From positions 62,001 to 126,000 of the forward strand of contig NZ_JALJWH010000001.1 in NCBI RefSeq assembly GCF_024168825.1: 64,000 nucleotides of DNA. The letters are read 5' to 3'. Made by a program: the position numbers and the translations under genes. This DNA is from Paenarthrobacter sp. A20 (GTDB taxonomy: Bacteria; Actinomycetota; Actinomycetes; Actinomycetales; Micrococcaceae). A model generated the notes under the pieces. The model was not told the DNA's origin and ran no database searches. It saw nothing but the letters and a program-made list of their open reading frames with translations. Every line of letters starts with the position of its first letter. The first letter of the stretch is position 1. Positions 16,519 to 25,359 of the stretch are shown piece after piece.

Positions 16519-17013
16519 TCAGTTCCCCGACGTCCGGTCGAGCTCGACGCCCTGCGGCGTCTGGAACATTGCGCTGAGGCTCTTCGGATGGCAATTCAAT
16601 GAGATGCGCGCACCGGAGGACAAGCACCAGCTCGCCGACTCCGAGCCCGCAGACGCTCGCATCAGCTGCTTTCCCCAGCGCTCCGTTCCTTCACGCACCA
16701 TGAGCGCAAAGTTGTCCCCGAGGAATTCAGTTGATTCCGGCGTGATCCTACGGATTACGTCAGAGATCCGCAGGCTGATGTAGCTGAGAGCTCCCTCGCT
16801 ACCAATCGTCGAAACGTCCGGGATAGTGAAGCCCGATACCGTGTTCATAAGGTAGGGAACGTCGTCTTCCACCTCGATGCTCCAGCCATAACGCTCGACG
16901 GCGAGGCGCTGCATTTCGTCCCGCGTCAGCGGCCACGCGGCGGCAGCCCAGAAGTCCATGAGGTCACAGACCTCGGCCGGGCTCATGGCTTTCCACGTCA
17001 CGATTTCTGTCAT
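16519..17013 (-). CDS. DUF6301-like protein (copy B)
   Basis: 164 aa, first gene of the leftward group, starting at ATG 17013 behind GGGGAGG. It shares about half its residues with copy A (14045-14530), especially the first 65 residues and the TPESTEFLGD block. The order DUF6301-B, N-module (broken), full 515-aa gene, DUF6301-A shows that a two-gene unit was tandemly duplicated and one half then decayed. Its biochemical role is unknown. Confidence 0.65.
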   Translation of the reverse strand: MTEIVTWKAMSPAEVCDLMDFWAAAAWPLTRDEMQRLAVERYGWSIEVEDDVPYLMNTVSGFTIPDVSTIGSEGALSYISLRISDVIRRITPESTEFLGDNFALMVREGTERWGKQLMRASAGSESASWCLSSGARISLNCHPKSLSAMFQTPQGVELDRTSGN

Positions 17014-17092
17014 TTGTCCTCCCCAGGGCCCAGGCCTCAGGACGCCATCGTCTGGGCATTTTCCCTAGTGTAGAAGACGTCTCGGACTGCTA

Positions 17093-17548
17093 ATGACACG
17101 TAACTATCAATTCTTTTGCCCTTCCGGGGGCACTCGCCCGCGCCAAGAAGCATGCCTCGTGGAATCCTTCACCTGGGCAAGAAGCCTCCACGGCCGTCCG
17201 GGAAAAACCAAAATCGTCGCCATGTCGTTCAGTACTTTGTCTATCCTTTGGGCGGAGGAGACCCGTACCCCTGGAATCTGGCTGACCCCGCTGCTCACTG
17301 ATGAGCGGCTCAGAAGCACCATCTGCGCATCGTCGAAGGACGACCTCTTTATCGGAGGTTCTCTGGACAAGCTCTGGGATGGAGGACGTGAATCTGAGAG
17401 TGCAGGAACGTTCTTTGAGGTGCCTGGGGCAGACCACTCTTTGCAGATCCCTGACGATTGGCGGGCCTCCCAGCAGGCCCAAGCCGAGGTATTCGCCAGG
17501 GTTGAAGAGTTCGTTGTGAGGCTGGGCGGTACACCTAGCTCTGCCTGA
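17093..17548 (+). pseudogene. Truncated alpha/beta hydrolase (TEX30/KANL3-like) remnant
   Basis: The last 110 residues look like the C-terminal half of small alpha/beta hydrolases: a nucleophile-elbow-like strand (VAMSFSTLS, where S-x-S-x-x would be expected), G-IWLTPLLTD, then IGG-SLDKLWDGG and the EVPGADHSL catalytic-histidine motif. The first 40 residues do not match the family and the N-terminal half of the fold is gone, so the 151-aa product is probably inactive. It diverges from the DUF6301-like operon at 17013. Confidence 0.5.
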
Positions 17549-17632
17549 GATCCATCCGCCTGAGTTCGACCATGCGACCAACAACCGCGCATAAATCGCC
17601 GGGCGGGTACGCACTTTTTTCGTGCACCAGAA

Positions 17633-17674
17633 AGAGGTCGGGTGGGGCGCTGACGTGCGCCCGACCCGACCTCT
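17633..17674. terminator. Strong hairpin after the MHS transporter operon
   Basis: An 18-bp stem with one mismatch, arms 17633-17650 and 17657-17674 (AGAGGTCGGGTGGGGCGC and its near-complement), and a 6-nt loop. It lies 16 bp beyond the transporter stop at 17691 and probably terminates the leftward operon. There is no U-run on that strand. Confidence 0.6.
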
Positions 17675-17690
17675 CTCACAGGTGCAAGAA

Positions 17691-19013
17691 CTACAGGACC
17701 GTGGTCCGCGACAGCGAGAGGTCCTTGGTCTCCCGGAAGAATAGGACAACCACCACAGCGGATACCAGCGCCATGCCCATCAGGTAGAAGGCCGGGGCCA
17801 GCGGGGTTCCGAAGCCGGCCACCAAGCCGGTGGCCACGAAGGGAGCGGTTCCACCGAACAGCACGTAGGCCAGGGTGTACCCGATCGCTGAGCCGGATGC
17901 ACGGACGGATGACGGGAACATCTCCACCAAAGCAGGCACGTTTGATGTTCCGATCACGGCCACCAATGCACCCAGGACGCTGGTCCCCAGGATCGCGAAA
18001 CCGAGACCCAGCGGCATGATGGAGAACGCCGGAATGGTCATCACCACGAAGCCCACACAGGCCACCAGCAGCATCCGCTTTCGGCCGTACCGGTCACTGG
18101 CACGAGCTGCCAACGGGCAAACCGCGGTGTAGACAAGCATGGTGATCACACTAGTGATCATGGATTCTGCCGAGGAATAGCCCAGGCTCGAGGTCATGTA
18201 GGCGATCATGTAGCTGCTCATCAGGTAGTACGCGATGGCGTTGGTGATGCTGTAGCCAAAGAGCGTGAAGATCTGGCGCGAGCACATCCGGATAGCGTCG
18301 CCCAGAGGCCGCTTGGCAACTTCGCCCGTCTTCTCCAGACCGCGGAACACCGGAGTGTCATCCACACGGGACCGGATATACAGGCCGATCAGACCCAGCG
18401 GTGCCGCGAGCAGGAACGGAATTCGCCAGCCCCACGCCTGCAAATCAGCAGGGCTCAACGTGGAAGTGATCGCGACACCCAGCAAAGCCCCCGCAACCGA
18501 AGCCAGCCCGACAGTGGCCGGGATAATGCTGGCGTACGTCGCCCGCTTACCTTCCGGGGCGTATTCAACGATGAACGCCGACGATCCCGTGTACTCACCG
18601 CCGGTGGTGAAGCCCTGCACGGCGCGGAACACGAACAATAGAATCGGAGCCCACACGCCGATCACCGCAAACGTCGGCAGGATTCCGATGCAGAACGTCG
18701 CCGCGCTCATGATCAGCACACACAGGCCCAGCATCTTGTTGCGGCCAATCCGGTCACCGTAGCGTCCGAAGAAAGCCGCCCCGAGCGGCCTGGCGATGAA
18801 ACCGCCTGCGAAGATCGCCCACACGGCCAGGAGTGACGCCGTCGTGGAGTAATCCGGGAAGAAGAGTTTCGCGATGGTGACGGACATGACCGCATAAGCC
18901 GCGGAGTCGAACCATTCCACGAAATTCCCGACGGCGGCTGCCGCGGCGACGCGCTTCAGGCTGCGCCGGGGGGAAGACTCAGTGTCTGCAACTTTCTCGG
19001 TCATCGTATTCAT
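17691..19013 (-). CDS. MHS-family MFS transporter
   Basis: 440-aa major facilitator of the metabolite:H+ symporter type, with twelve hydrophobic segments. Key marks are the N-terminal GNFVEWFDSAAYAVMSV helix 1 pattern, the RPLGAAFFGRYGDRIGRNKML loop 2-3 motif, and FRAVQGFTTGGEYTGSSAFIVEYAP in helix 4-5, shared with ProP, ShiA and similar organic-acid or betaine carriers. ATG 19013 overlaps the stop of the acyl-CoA synthetase (ATGA); the longer frame to 19226 lies inside that gene. Likely imports the acid that the synthetase activates. Confidence 0.85.
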   Translation of the reverse strand: MNTMTEKVADTESSPRRSLKRVAAAAAVGNFVEWFDSAAYAVMSVTIAKLFFPDYSTTASLLAVWAIFAGGFIARPLGAAFFGRYGDRIGRNKMLGLCVLIMSAATFCIGILPTFAVIGVWAPILLFVFRAVQGFTTGGEYTGSSAFIVEYAPEGKRATYASIIPATVGLASVAGALLGVAITSTLSPADLQAWGWRIPFLLAAPLGLIGLYIRSRVDDTPVFRGLEKTGEVAKRPLGDAIRMCSRQIFTLFGYSITNAIAYYLMSSYMIAYMTSSLGYSSAESMITSVITMLVYTAVCPLAARASDRYGRKRMLLVACVGFVVMTIPAFSIMPLGLGFAILGTSVLGALVAVIGTSNVPALVEMFPSSVRASGSAIGYTLAYVLFGGTAPFVATGLVAGFGTPLAPAFYLMGMALVSAVVVVLFFRETKDLSLSRTTVL

Positions 19014-20602
19014 GATTGTTGTCCTTCGAGGCGGGGAGAGGCTACAACGTGTGGGAGTTCGCGGAGCTGGGCCCGCTGGACTTTTCCAGTGGCGGACTTC
19101 GGCAGCGCGGTGACGTATTCGATGAATCGTGGGTAGGCGAAGCGGGAGAAGTTCTCCTTCACGTGCGCCACGATGGTTTCGCTCAGGTCCGCTCCCCCAG
19201 CGTGACCGGGCATCAGTTCGATCCATGCCTTGATGGACTGGCCGCGGAGCTCGTCGGGCACTCCGGTGACCGACACGTCCCTGACGGGATCGAGTTCGCG
19301 AATGACTGCCTCCAGCTCATAGGGCCCCACACGGTATCCGGACGTTTTAATGACGTCGTCGGTCCTCCCCAGGAACCAGAAGTAGCCGTCATCGTCCGTA
19401 TAGGCCTGGTCCTTGGTGTGGTACCAACCGCCTCCGAATGCGGTGGCGGACGCCTCCGGCATGTTCCAGTATCCCAAGGGAAATTGCGGGTTGGATCGCG
19501 CGCGGAGGCAGATCTCGCCGGTCTCGCCCGTGGCTACTTCCTGCTCGTTGTCGTCCAGCAGGCGGACTTCCCATCCAGGAAGTGGACGCCCCATGGACCC
19601 GGGTTTCACGGGAACATCCGGATAGTTGCCCAGCAGCGGGTAGGACTCGGTGGAACCGTAGTAGTCCAGCAGCGTCACGCCGTATTGCGCTTCGAACCAG
19701 GTGATCAGGTCCGGCGTTAGCGGCTCATTGGACGAGCAAACTGTCCGCAGGTGCAGCGGGAAGCGGGTACCGGCGTCGGGCACGTCTTCGCGCATCTTCC
19801 GCAGGAAGGTCGGGTTCACCAGCGCGCTGGTGACGCGGTGGCGGCTCATGCTGTCTAGAAGGGCTGCCGGGTCGAAGCCGCCGTTGGGCCGGAAGACCAG
19901 GTGCGTTGCGCCGAGCCGGAGCGGGCCCATGAGCTTGGCCAGCGACCATGCCCAGTCCCCCGCACCGTAGAACACATCGCCGTCGCAGATCTGGTGGCAG
20001 TACTCGAACTCGTTGTGGCCAAGGAGGGTCCGATGCGCGTGGACGATTCCTTTCGCACGGCCGGTGGTGCCCGAAGTGTAGAAGATGAGGGCGGGATCTT
20101 CAGCTTTGGTTTCGACATCCTGGAATTCGGTGGTTGCCTCTTTGATGGCCGGGCTGTCGATGTCGATGAACGTACCCTCGAAGTCCTTGAACAAGGGCCG
20201 CGCTGACTCCTCGGCGATGATCACCGACGCGCCACTGTCCTCCAACCGGAACCGGATCGGTTCCGCTGCCCAGAGCAGGGACATCGTGACCAGGATGGCG
20301 CCGGTCCGCAGAACGCCCAAGTAGGCGGCCGGGGTGTCGGAACGCTGCGGCAGCAGGACGGCGACGCGGTCGCCCTTCTTGATGCCGGCCTTTTGGAGGG
20401 TGGCGGCGATCTGGCGGGACCGGTCCTGGATCTCGCCCCAGCTCACCTCACGTTGACCTTCGACGGCGGACTCCAGGATGAGTGCGCGTTTGTCCCTTGG
20501 GTGCCGGTCGGCGACGTCGACGGCCATGTTGTAGAGCTCAGGCACCTCCCAGCGGTGGCTGTTCCGCAGTTCGGTATAGCGGTCTTGGGTTGCGGTTTTC
20601 AT
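19010..20602 (-). CDS. AMP-forming acyl-CoA synthetase
   Basis: 530-aa ANL-superfamily ligase that activates a carboxylic acid via its adenylate and loads it on CoA. Landmarks are the P-loop-like IFYTSGTTGRAKGIVH (about 172-187), YYGSTE (about 318-323), the GRTDDVIKTSGYRVGPYELE hinge (about 428-447) and the C-terminal PKSATGKVQR with the catalytic lysine. The FYGAGDWAW stretch is typical of medium-chain or acetyl/benzoate-type ligases. It sits between an enoyl-CoA hydratase and an MHS transporter in one leftward operon, so the set probably takes up and degrades one acid. Confidence 0.85.
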   Translation of the reverse strand: MKTATQDRYTELRNSHRWEVPELYNMAVDVADRHPRDKRALILESAVEGQREVSWGEIQDRSRQIAATLQKAGIKKGDRVAVLLPQRSDTPAAYLGVLRTGAILVTMSLLWAAEPIRFRLEDSGASVIIAEESARPLFKDFEGTFIDIDSPAIKEATTEFQDVETKAEDPALIFYTSGTTGRAKGIVHAHRTLLGHNEFEYCHQICDGDVFYGAGDWAWSLAKLMGPLRLGATHLVFRPNGGFDPAALLDSMSRHRVTSALVNPTFLRKMREDVPDAGTRFPLHLRTVCSSNEPLTPDLITWFEAQYGVTLLDYYGSTESYPLLGNYPDVPVKPGSMGRPLPGWEVRLLDDNEQEVATGETGEICLRARSNPQFPLGYWNMPEASATAFGGGWYHTKDQAYTDDDGYFWFLGRTDDVIKTSGYRVGPYELEAVIRELDPVRDVSVTGVPDELRGQSIKAWIELMPGHAGGADLSETIVAHVKENFSRFAYPRFIEYVTALPKSATGKVQRAQLRELPHVVASPRLEGQQS

Positions 20603-20619
20603 GGTGTGATCCCGTCCGT

Positions 20620-21384
20620 TCAGCGGCGGCCAGCGAGGAAGCGGGCCATTTCGCGCTGCGGCTCGCCGGTGCCGTAGGCCTCGCGGTGCACGCGCTTGGC
20701 TTCTGCCATGGCGTCGCTGAGGTCGTCGTCTTCCAGGCTGCGCAGGCGGTTCTTGGTCAGGCGGACTGCGCCCGGGGGAAGGAGGCTCAAGCGGGCTGCG
20801 AGGTCCTTGGCGTAAGCCAGCACGCCGCCGTCGTCCGCCAGGTAGTTAAGGAGGCCGAGCCGCTGAGCCTCGGCAGCATCCACCAGCTCGCCGGTGAGGA
20901 CGAACTGGGAGGTCTTGGACTTGCCCAGGATGCTCCACATGGCCCAGATGCCGGTGATGCTGGGGATGCCGGAGAGGACTTCGGGCTGGCCCATGCGGAC
21001 TTTCGAGTCGCCAACGCGGAGGTCCGCGAGCAGCGAGTACTGGAAACCGGAGCCAGCGGCGACGCCGTTGACGGCAGCGATGGTGATCTGGTCGAGGTTG
21101 CGGACGGCGCGGTAGAGGCGGTCGAAACCGTCGATCCAAGCTTCCGCGGACTCGTGATCCTCAGGATTCATGGACGCGGTCTCTGCCAGGTCCTGCCCGG
21201 CGCAGAACGCCCGGCCGCTGCCGGTGAGGATGACCGTGCGGATCTCGTCGTTGCCTTTGAGGCCTTCGAGGTAGTCGATGAGTTCGCTGCGCATTGCCTC
21301 GGTCCATGCGTTGAGTTTGTCCGGGCGGTTGAGGGTGATGATGGCGGTGGGGCCGGTCTGTTCGAAGAGGACGTCCTGGGACAT
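20620..21384 (-). CDS. Enoyl-CoA hydratase/isomerase
   Basis: 254-aa crotonase with canonical motifs: LNRPDKLNAWT, GSGRAFCAGQDL (oxyanion hole 1, about 56-67) and NGVAAGSGFQY (oxyanion hole 2, about 105-115). The position that in hydratases carries the second glutamate has QPEVLSGIPS, which supports hydratase-type chemistry. ATG 21384 has AAAGGA upstream; an in-frame extension to 21483 runs through the promoter region and was rejected. First gene of the operon with the acyl-CoA synthetase (17 bp downstream) and the transporter. Confidence 0.85.
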   Translation of the reverse strand: MSQDVLFEQTGPTAIITLNRPDKLNAWTEAMRSELIDYLEGLKGNDEIRTVILTGSGRAFCAGQDLAETASMNPEDHESAEAWIDGFDRLYRAVRNLDQITIAAVNGVAAGSGFQYSLLADLRVGDSKVRMGQPEVLSGIPSITGIWAMWSILGKSKTSQFVLTGELVDAAEAQRLGLLNYLADDGGVLAYAKDLAARLSLLPPGAVRLTKNRLRSLEDDDLSDAMAEAKRVHREAYGTGEPQREMARFLAGRR

Positions 21385-21456
21385 TGGGGAGTTTCCTTTG
21401 GTTCGTTGGGGTTTCTTGAGTCCCATCTGACCATCGGTGAATGTGACCCGTCTAAC

Positions 21457-21483
21457 ATCAATATCTACTCGGCTTGATATCAA
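21457..21483. promoter_or_regulatory. Probable LysR-type operator
   Basis: ATCAA (21457-21461) and TTGAT (21474-21478) are mirror half-sites 12 bp apart, and TTGATATCAA (21474-21483) is a perfect 10-bp palindrome. They lie in the 116-bp gap between the divergent crotonase and LysR genes, where LysR-type proteins usually bind. Confidence 0.45.
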
Positions 21484-21500
21484 ACTGATATGGTGCGGCG

Positions 21501-22394
21501 ATGGACCTCCACCATCTCAAGTACTTTGTGGTGCTCTCCGAGGAGCTTCATTTCGGCCGTGCGGCGCAGCGTTTGCACATGGCCCAGCCGCCGCTGTCGC
21601 AGCGGATCAAGGACTTGGAGAAAGAGCTCGGGGTGCTGCTTTTTCATCGGCGGCGCACTGGTGTGGAACTGTCCGAAGCCGGGGCTTTGCTGCTGGAGCA
21701 TGCGCGTGGGGTGCTGGATCACGTGGCCATGGCGCAGGAATCGATGCGGCGGATCCGGCCTGGCGCGTCGGGCATCCTGCAGGTGGCCGTGCCGCCGGAC
21801 ACGAACCCTGTTGCCCTGTCCACCATGGTTTCTTCTTTTGCTGCGTCTGCGCCTGACGTTCTGCTGAATTTGCATGAGCTCACCACCGTTGAGCAGGTTG
21901 AGCGACTGCGCGACGGCGAACTGGACGTTGCGGTGGTCCGTCACCCTTTGAGCAGCGTGGGTTTTGAGTCGGGGCCGGTGTTCTCGCGGGCGCTGGGCGT
22001 GGTGATGAATGCTTCGCACCCGCTCGCTTCTGCTTCTTCCGTGCGGCTTGGCGATCTTGCCGGGAGCCCGTTGATCATCTTCCCGCGGCACATGGCGCCC
22101 ACCCTGTACGACTCGTTCCTGCACACGTGCCGGGACGCCGGGTATCTTCCTGCCGCGATCGTGCACGCACGCAACCAGCACTTCACGCACGGGCTGATCA
22201 TGGCTGGCCGCGGGGTGCATTTCAATGAGGAGCCGTGGACGCCGCTGCCTGCAGGGATTGTGTGGCGGCCATTGGTTGGTGATCCGTTGGCATGGCGGAC
22301 CTCGGCGCTGTGGCTGAAGAGCAGGAGGTCAGCTGAGACGGATGCGTTTGTGGCGGCTGTTGGCGCGGGGCTGGAGGCGGGTGGACACGGGTGA
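21501..22394 (+). CDS. LysR-family transcriptional regulator
   Basis: 297 aa. Residues 1-60 form the LysR winged helix (MDLHHLKYFVVL, FGRAAQRLHMAQPPLSQRIKDLEKELGVLLF), followed by a long linker helix and a two-lobe ligand-binding domain from about 90. It is transcribed away from the crotonase/acyl-CoA synthetase/MHS operon and is expected to control it, probably with a CoA-ester or free acid as co-inducer. The start ATG lacks a good ribosome site, as is common for low-level regulators. Confidence 0.9.
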   Translation: MDLHHLKYFVVLSEELHFGRAAQRLHMAQPPLSQRIKDLEKELGVLLFHRRRTGVELSEAGALLLEHARGVLDHVAMAQESMRRIRPGASGILQVAVPPDTNPVALSTMVSSFAASAPDVLLNLHELTTVEQVERLRDGELDVAVVRHPLSSVGFESGPVFSRALGVVMNASHPLASASSVRLGDLAGSPLIIFPRHMAPTLYDSFLHTCRDAGYLPAAIVHARNQHFTHGLIMAGRGVHFNEEPWTPLPAGIVWRPLVGDPLAWRTSALWLKSRRSAETDAFVAAVGAGLEAGGHG

Positions 22395-22438
22395 TTTCCT
22401 TGCCGGGGCTGACTTTGGCTTAGTCGGCGACCAGCTAT

Positions 22439-22933
22439 TCAGTTGGAACGGCGACCTTCAAAAGTTGCGCTCCGGTCGGCGTGTAGGACACCGATTTGGA
22501 CCGATGGCGTAGGGGCAACGAAGAAATACATCTCCACGGCCGTTTGCCCGACCCTCCACATGGCGGAGGTCATTCCGGGTTTCGCATTCGTCTCATCCAC
22601 TGGGGGACCATATTTGGCCCTAAGAAAGGCAAAGATCAGGTCGTAGCCCAGTCTGGACGTGGCAGATCGGCCGGAAGACTCCTCGTATAAGGAGAGGTTT
22701 ATGCAAAACAAGTCACCTCTATACGACATCCAAGAGCCTGCTGCAGGGGCTAAATAGGGACTCAACAGTTCGCCACTAAGGACTAATGGAGAGTCGGCAT
22801 TCATTGCATGCTGCTGAAATCCGAGCCTTTGGAAGTACTCGGCCTGCTCCTGTTCCCCGTGAGGCCATTCTGAGGTCACGATCAGTTCGATGAGGGCAGC
22901 AATGGACTCTGCACTTGGCACAAGACCAGGCAA
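22439..22933 (-). CDS. DUF6301-like protein (divergent third copy)
   Basis: 164 aa from a TTG start that follows GGAGG within the end of the upstream small gene. It shares the general plan of the proteins at 14045 and 16519 (an SEWP-x-x-xxEQ helix, YF-RLGF, a central strand-rich part, then a KYGPP helix and a MWRVG strand) but is much more divergent, so membership of the same family is inferred. The upstream 52-aa membrane protein is in the same transcript. Function unknown. Confidence 0.5.
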   Translation of the reverse strand: MPGLVPSAESIAALIELIVTSEWPHGEQEQAEYFQRLGFQQHAMNADSPLVLSGELLSPYLAPAAGSWMSYRGDLFCINLSLYEESSGRSATSRLGYDLIFAFLRAKYGPPVDETNAKPGMTSAMWRVGQTAVEMYFFVAPTPSVQIGVLHADRSATFEGRRSN

Positions 22934-22937
22934 TGGT

Positions 22938-23096
22938 TTAACCCTCCTCGGAGCGTGCCGCCCTCTTCAACTCAGCGATTCGCAGCCGTAAGAAGATAAT
23001 GGTCAAGACCAAGGCATACACCGCCAGGACGGCAATCGCGATCACAAAGATAACGTATAGAATCCCGATGATTCCAAAGGCCGGACCTAAATTCAT
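22938..23096 (-). CDS. 52-aa single-helix membrane protein
   Basis: Starting at ATG 23096 behind GGGGGAG, it encodes a short N-terminus (MNLGPAFG), one long hydrophobic helix of about 30 residues rich in Ile, Val and Ala, and a basic RLRIAELKRAARSEEG tail. The stop lies just before the TTG of the next gene, whose ribosome site (GAGGAGG) is within this ORF, so translation is coupled. No family is recognised. Confidence 0.6.
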   Translation of the reverse strand: MNLGPAFGIIGILYVIFVIAIAVLAVYALVLTIIFLRLRIAELKRAARSEEG

Positions 23097-23271
23097 TGCT
23101 CCCCCAAAGAGTTGTTGGGCCCAATGCTACGCAGACCATCGGCAATTCTCGTGGACGTTGGGAGGTGTGCCAGATTCGCAACCGTGGCCGGGAATGTCCA
23201 TGACATAGAATCGCGGTGAGGCGAATCTCAAGGCCGAAATTCCGGCACCGCTGTTGGGGGGAGAGGTCAGA

Positions 23272-23709
23272 ATGTTCGGTTCGAAGAAGAAGCTCAACGA
23301 CCTGATGGAGCAGCTCAGGCCGGACTTGAGTCGGGAGTCGCTCGGCGTCGGACCCAGCTTCCCGGGCGTCGCCCCAAATCCGCTCCTCAGCAGTGAAGGG
23401 CGGAAACGCAATGCGGAGCTGCGAAATGGGACGCTTGCGCTCGGTGTTCTCGTCGACTGGCGGGAGGTCAACAGCAACCCGCGCGTTGTCCTGATGCTCG
23501 ACGTAGAAACCGCCGACGGTATCTCCTTTCGTGGCATCGCAGACGAAAGCCTAACGATCACCGCTCTCACCCGACTCGCCCCAGGACAGACTTTGCCAGT
23601 GCGCTACCGGCCAGCCGTCATGGACCACTACGTTGCACTGGCCACGGACGCGAACCTCGCCGATGTGCAGCACCTCTCTGACTTGATCGCGAGCCGCAAG
23701 CGAACCTGA
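23272..23709 (+). CDS. Hypothetical cytoplasmic protein
   Basis: 145 aa starting at ATG 23272 after GAGAGG. A charged N-terminus (FGSKKKLNDLMEQL) is followed by a beta-rich region with GTLALGVLVDWREV and a LAPGQTLPVRYRPAVMDHYVALA segment, which resembles the small SHOCT/OB-like domains that often accompany short secreted or membrane proteins. I do not recognise a defined family. It stands alone between opposite-strand genes. Confidence 0.55.
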   Translation: MFGSKKKLNDLMEQLRPDLSRESLGVGPSFPGVAPNPLLSSEGRKRNAELRNGTLALGVLVDWREVNSNPRVVLMLDVETADGISFRGIADESLTITALTRLAPGQTLPVRYRPAVMDHYVALATDANLADVQHLSDLIASRKRT

Positions 23710-23856
23710 CTCAAAGCCGCAAAGGGACGCGGAGGCACGTTGGATGGCGAACTTCCCCCGTCTCAAGCCAGCGGCGCCCACACGTTGATGACCGATAGCG
23801 TTATCTCAACTGGGGACCACCCCGGCCGTAAAAGTAGACCCAATGGGAGAAATAGA

Positions 23857-24579
23857 GTGAAGAAGTTTGCGCTGCAGAGCGTCGGTATGTCGGCGTTGGT
23901 AGTGATGGCACTGACAGGATGTGGTGGGTCGGCCGGCTCCACTGGTAGCGCTTCGCAAGAGGCTACGGCGTCGCCCACGCCCACCACCGCCAAGCAGTAC
24001 ACCAACGACGAGCTCGTTGAACTGGTCAAGCAGATCAAGCCGAAGTCTGGCAAGGAATTGACCGTTGCTTCAAGTGAGGAACTCGCCCAGGAGAATCCCA
24101 TGAAGGCGCTCATGAGCATGTTCACCATCGAACCGGCTGAGTGCAAGGACCTTGCAACGCTGGGTGGCAGTGAGACCCTCGCCGGTTCAACCACGGCGGC
24201 CGGCGCAGATCTGGACTCTGAATCGGGGGTCATGACGATGGTGACCCTGACCTCCGGGCTCGATAAGCAGAAGCTCCAGGACAGCATCGATAAGAGCGGC
24301 GCGCAGGCCGAGAAGTGCGCGAAAATGACGCTGTCCATGTCCGGCCAATCGATGAACGTCTCCACTGAAAAGTTCGACGGCATCAGCACGGTCCCCGGAA
24401 CTGTGGCCTACAAGACCGAAATGTCCACAGCCAGCGGCTCGGCACAAACCACCTACATGGCCTACGCCATCAAGGATGGGGTGCTGATTTCCGCTACGGC
24501 ATCCGGCAAGGGCGCTGACGCCAACGGCGTGGCCACGGCCAGCGACCTCATGGAGCAGGCAGCAGCACTGATCAAGTAG
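23857..24579 (+). CDS. Secreted lipoprotein, unknown function
   Basis: 240 aa. GTG 23857 follows GGGAGA; residues 1-24 form a lipoprotein signal ending LTGC, so Cys is lipidated and the protein faces outside. A Ser/Thr/Ala-rich linker leads to a soluble domain of about 190 residues with one further cysteine pair. The longer frame to 23740 would bury the signal and was rejected. A 14-bp hairpin terminator follows 15 bp after the stop. Substrate-binding or cell-wall roles are possible but not indicated. Confidence 0.7.
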   Translation: MKKFALQSVGMSALVVMALTGCGGSAGSTGSASQEATASPTPTTAKQYTNDELVELVKQIKPKSGKELTVASSEELAQENPMKALMSMFTIEPAECKDLATLGGSETLAGSTTAAGADLDSESGVMTMVTLTSGLDKQKLQDSIDKSGAQAEKCAKMTLSMSGQSMNVSTEKFDGISTVPGTVAYKTEMSTASGSAQTTYMAYAIKDGVLISATASGKGADANGVATASDLMEQAAALIK

Positions 24580-24594
24580 CAGCCCCGCCCGATC

Positions 24595-24624
24595 AGGGCC
24601 GCGACCCTCAAGGGTCGCGGCCCT
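24595..24624 (+). terminator. Intrinsic terminator-like hairpin after the lipoprotein gene
   Basis: Perfect 14-bp stem AGGGCCGCGACCCT (24595-24608) / AGGGTCGCGGCCCT (24611-24624), two-base loop, 15 bp after the stop codon. Confidence 0.75.
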
Positions 24625-24718
24625 CGCGGTCTGTACAGGTGCTGTTATTCGCAGCGCCACCGGACCAAAGGGGACCACGACGCCGGCACGCGCCTCTCGG
24701 ACTATCCCGCCAAACGCT

Positions 24719-25045
24719 TTAGAGAAGTTCCGCAACCTTCTGGGAAGTCGCTTTGGCCGATCCAGGATTCTGGCCCGTGACGAGGTTACCGTCAGCAATG
24801 GCGTAGGAGACGAACGGGAGCAGGGCTTTCTCATAGAGTGCTCCGCGTTCTTTCATCTCTTCCTCCGCGTTGTACGGCACGAGCTTGTCGACCCGAGCCA
24901 GCACTTCTTCCTGCCACGCGAAGCCGGTTACTTTCCGGCCCTCCTGGTAGGAGGCTGCCGTCCGAAAGCCTGGTGTTGAGCAATCCGAGGTATCCGTGGC
25001 AGACCGAGGACACGATGGCGTCCTGTTCGGAGACGTGTCACCTCC
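24719..25045 (-). pseudogene. Frameshifted, 5'-truncated DJ-1/PfpI-family gene
   Basis: The leftward sequence carries VCHGYLGLLNTRLSDGS, with the Cys-His nucleophile elbow of DJ-1/PfpI/Hsp31 proteins, then after a one-base shift near 24950 continues GRKVTGFAWQEEVLARV, PYNAEEEMKERGA and a NLVTGQNPGSA end that are diagnostic for the family. The N-terminal half is missing because a stop lies just upstream of the elbow. Family members are 190-230 aa protein/glyoxal deglycases or chaperones; this copy cannot be functional. Confidence 0.65.
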
Positions 25046-25359
25046 CGTCAATGCCGAGCGGCTGACCTACCTACAAAACACCACAATCGATTCAGCGCCG
25101 CGAAACTCACCTCGCGATTCCCGGACTTCGCCTGAACTTCACATCGGCACAGCCTGGCAATCATTCGCCGCGAAGCGGACTCAACGCGACCGGGTTCACA
25201 CTAGGGGTCTCAAGCATCTGCTAAACCCGCCATCGTGGTCGAGGAAGGCGTCGGCGAGCCAGCGAGCAGCTTTCAGGCCGCACGGCTGCGGCTGGTTCAT
25301 GGTTTCAGTATGCCGAGAACTTACCCTAATCAGACTTCCGTTGCTGGAATGGGGATTTA
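25046..25359. other. Gene-free stretch
   Basis: No ORF here has convincing start, codon use or motif. It separates the DJ-1 remnant from the short peptide gene at 25360 and probably contains decayed DNA plus the promoter of that gene. Confidence 0.4.

Noticed and set aside
17090..17749. Leftward 219-codon frame opposite the hydrolase remnant
   Set aside because: Its residues show no family pattern, while the rightward frame has clear alpha/beta hydrolase motifs.
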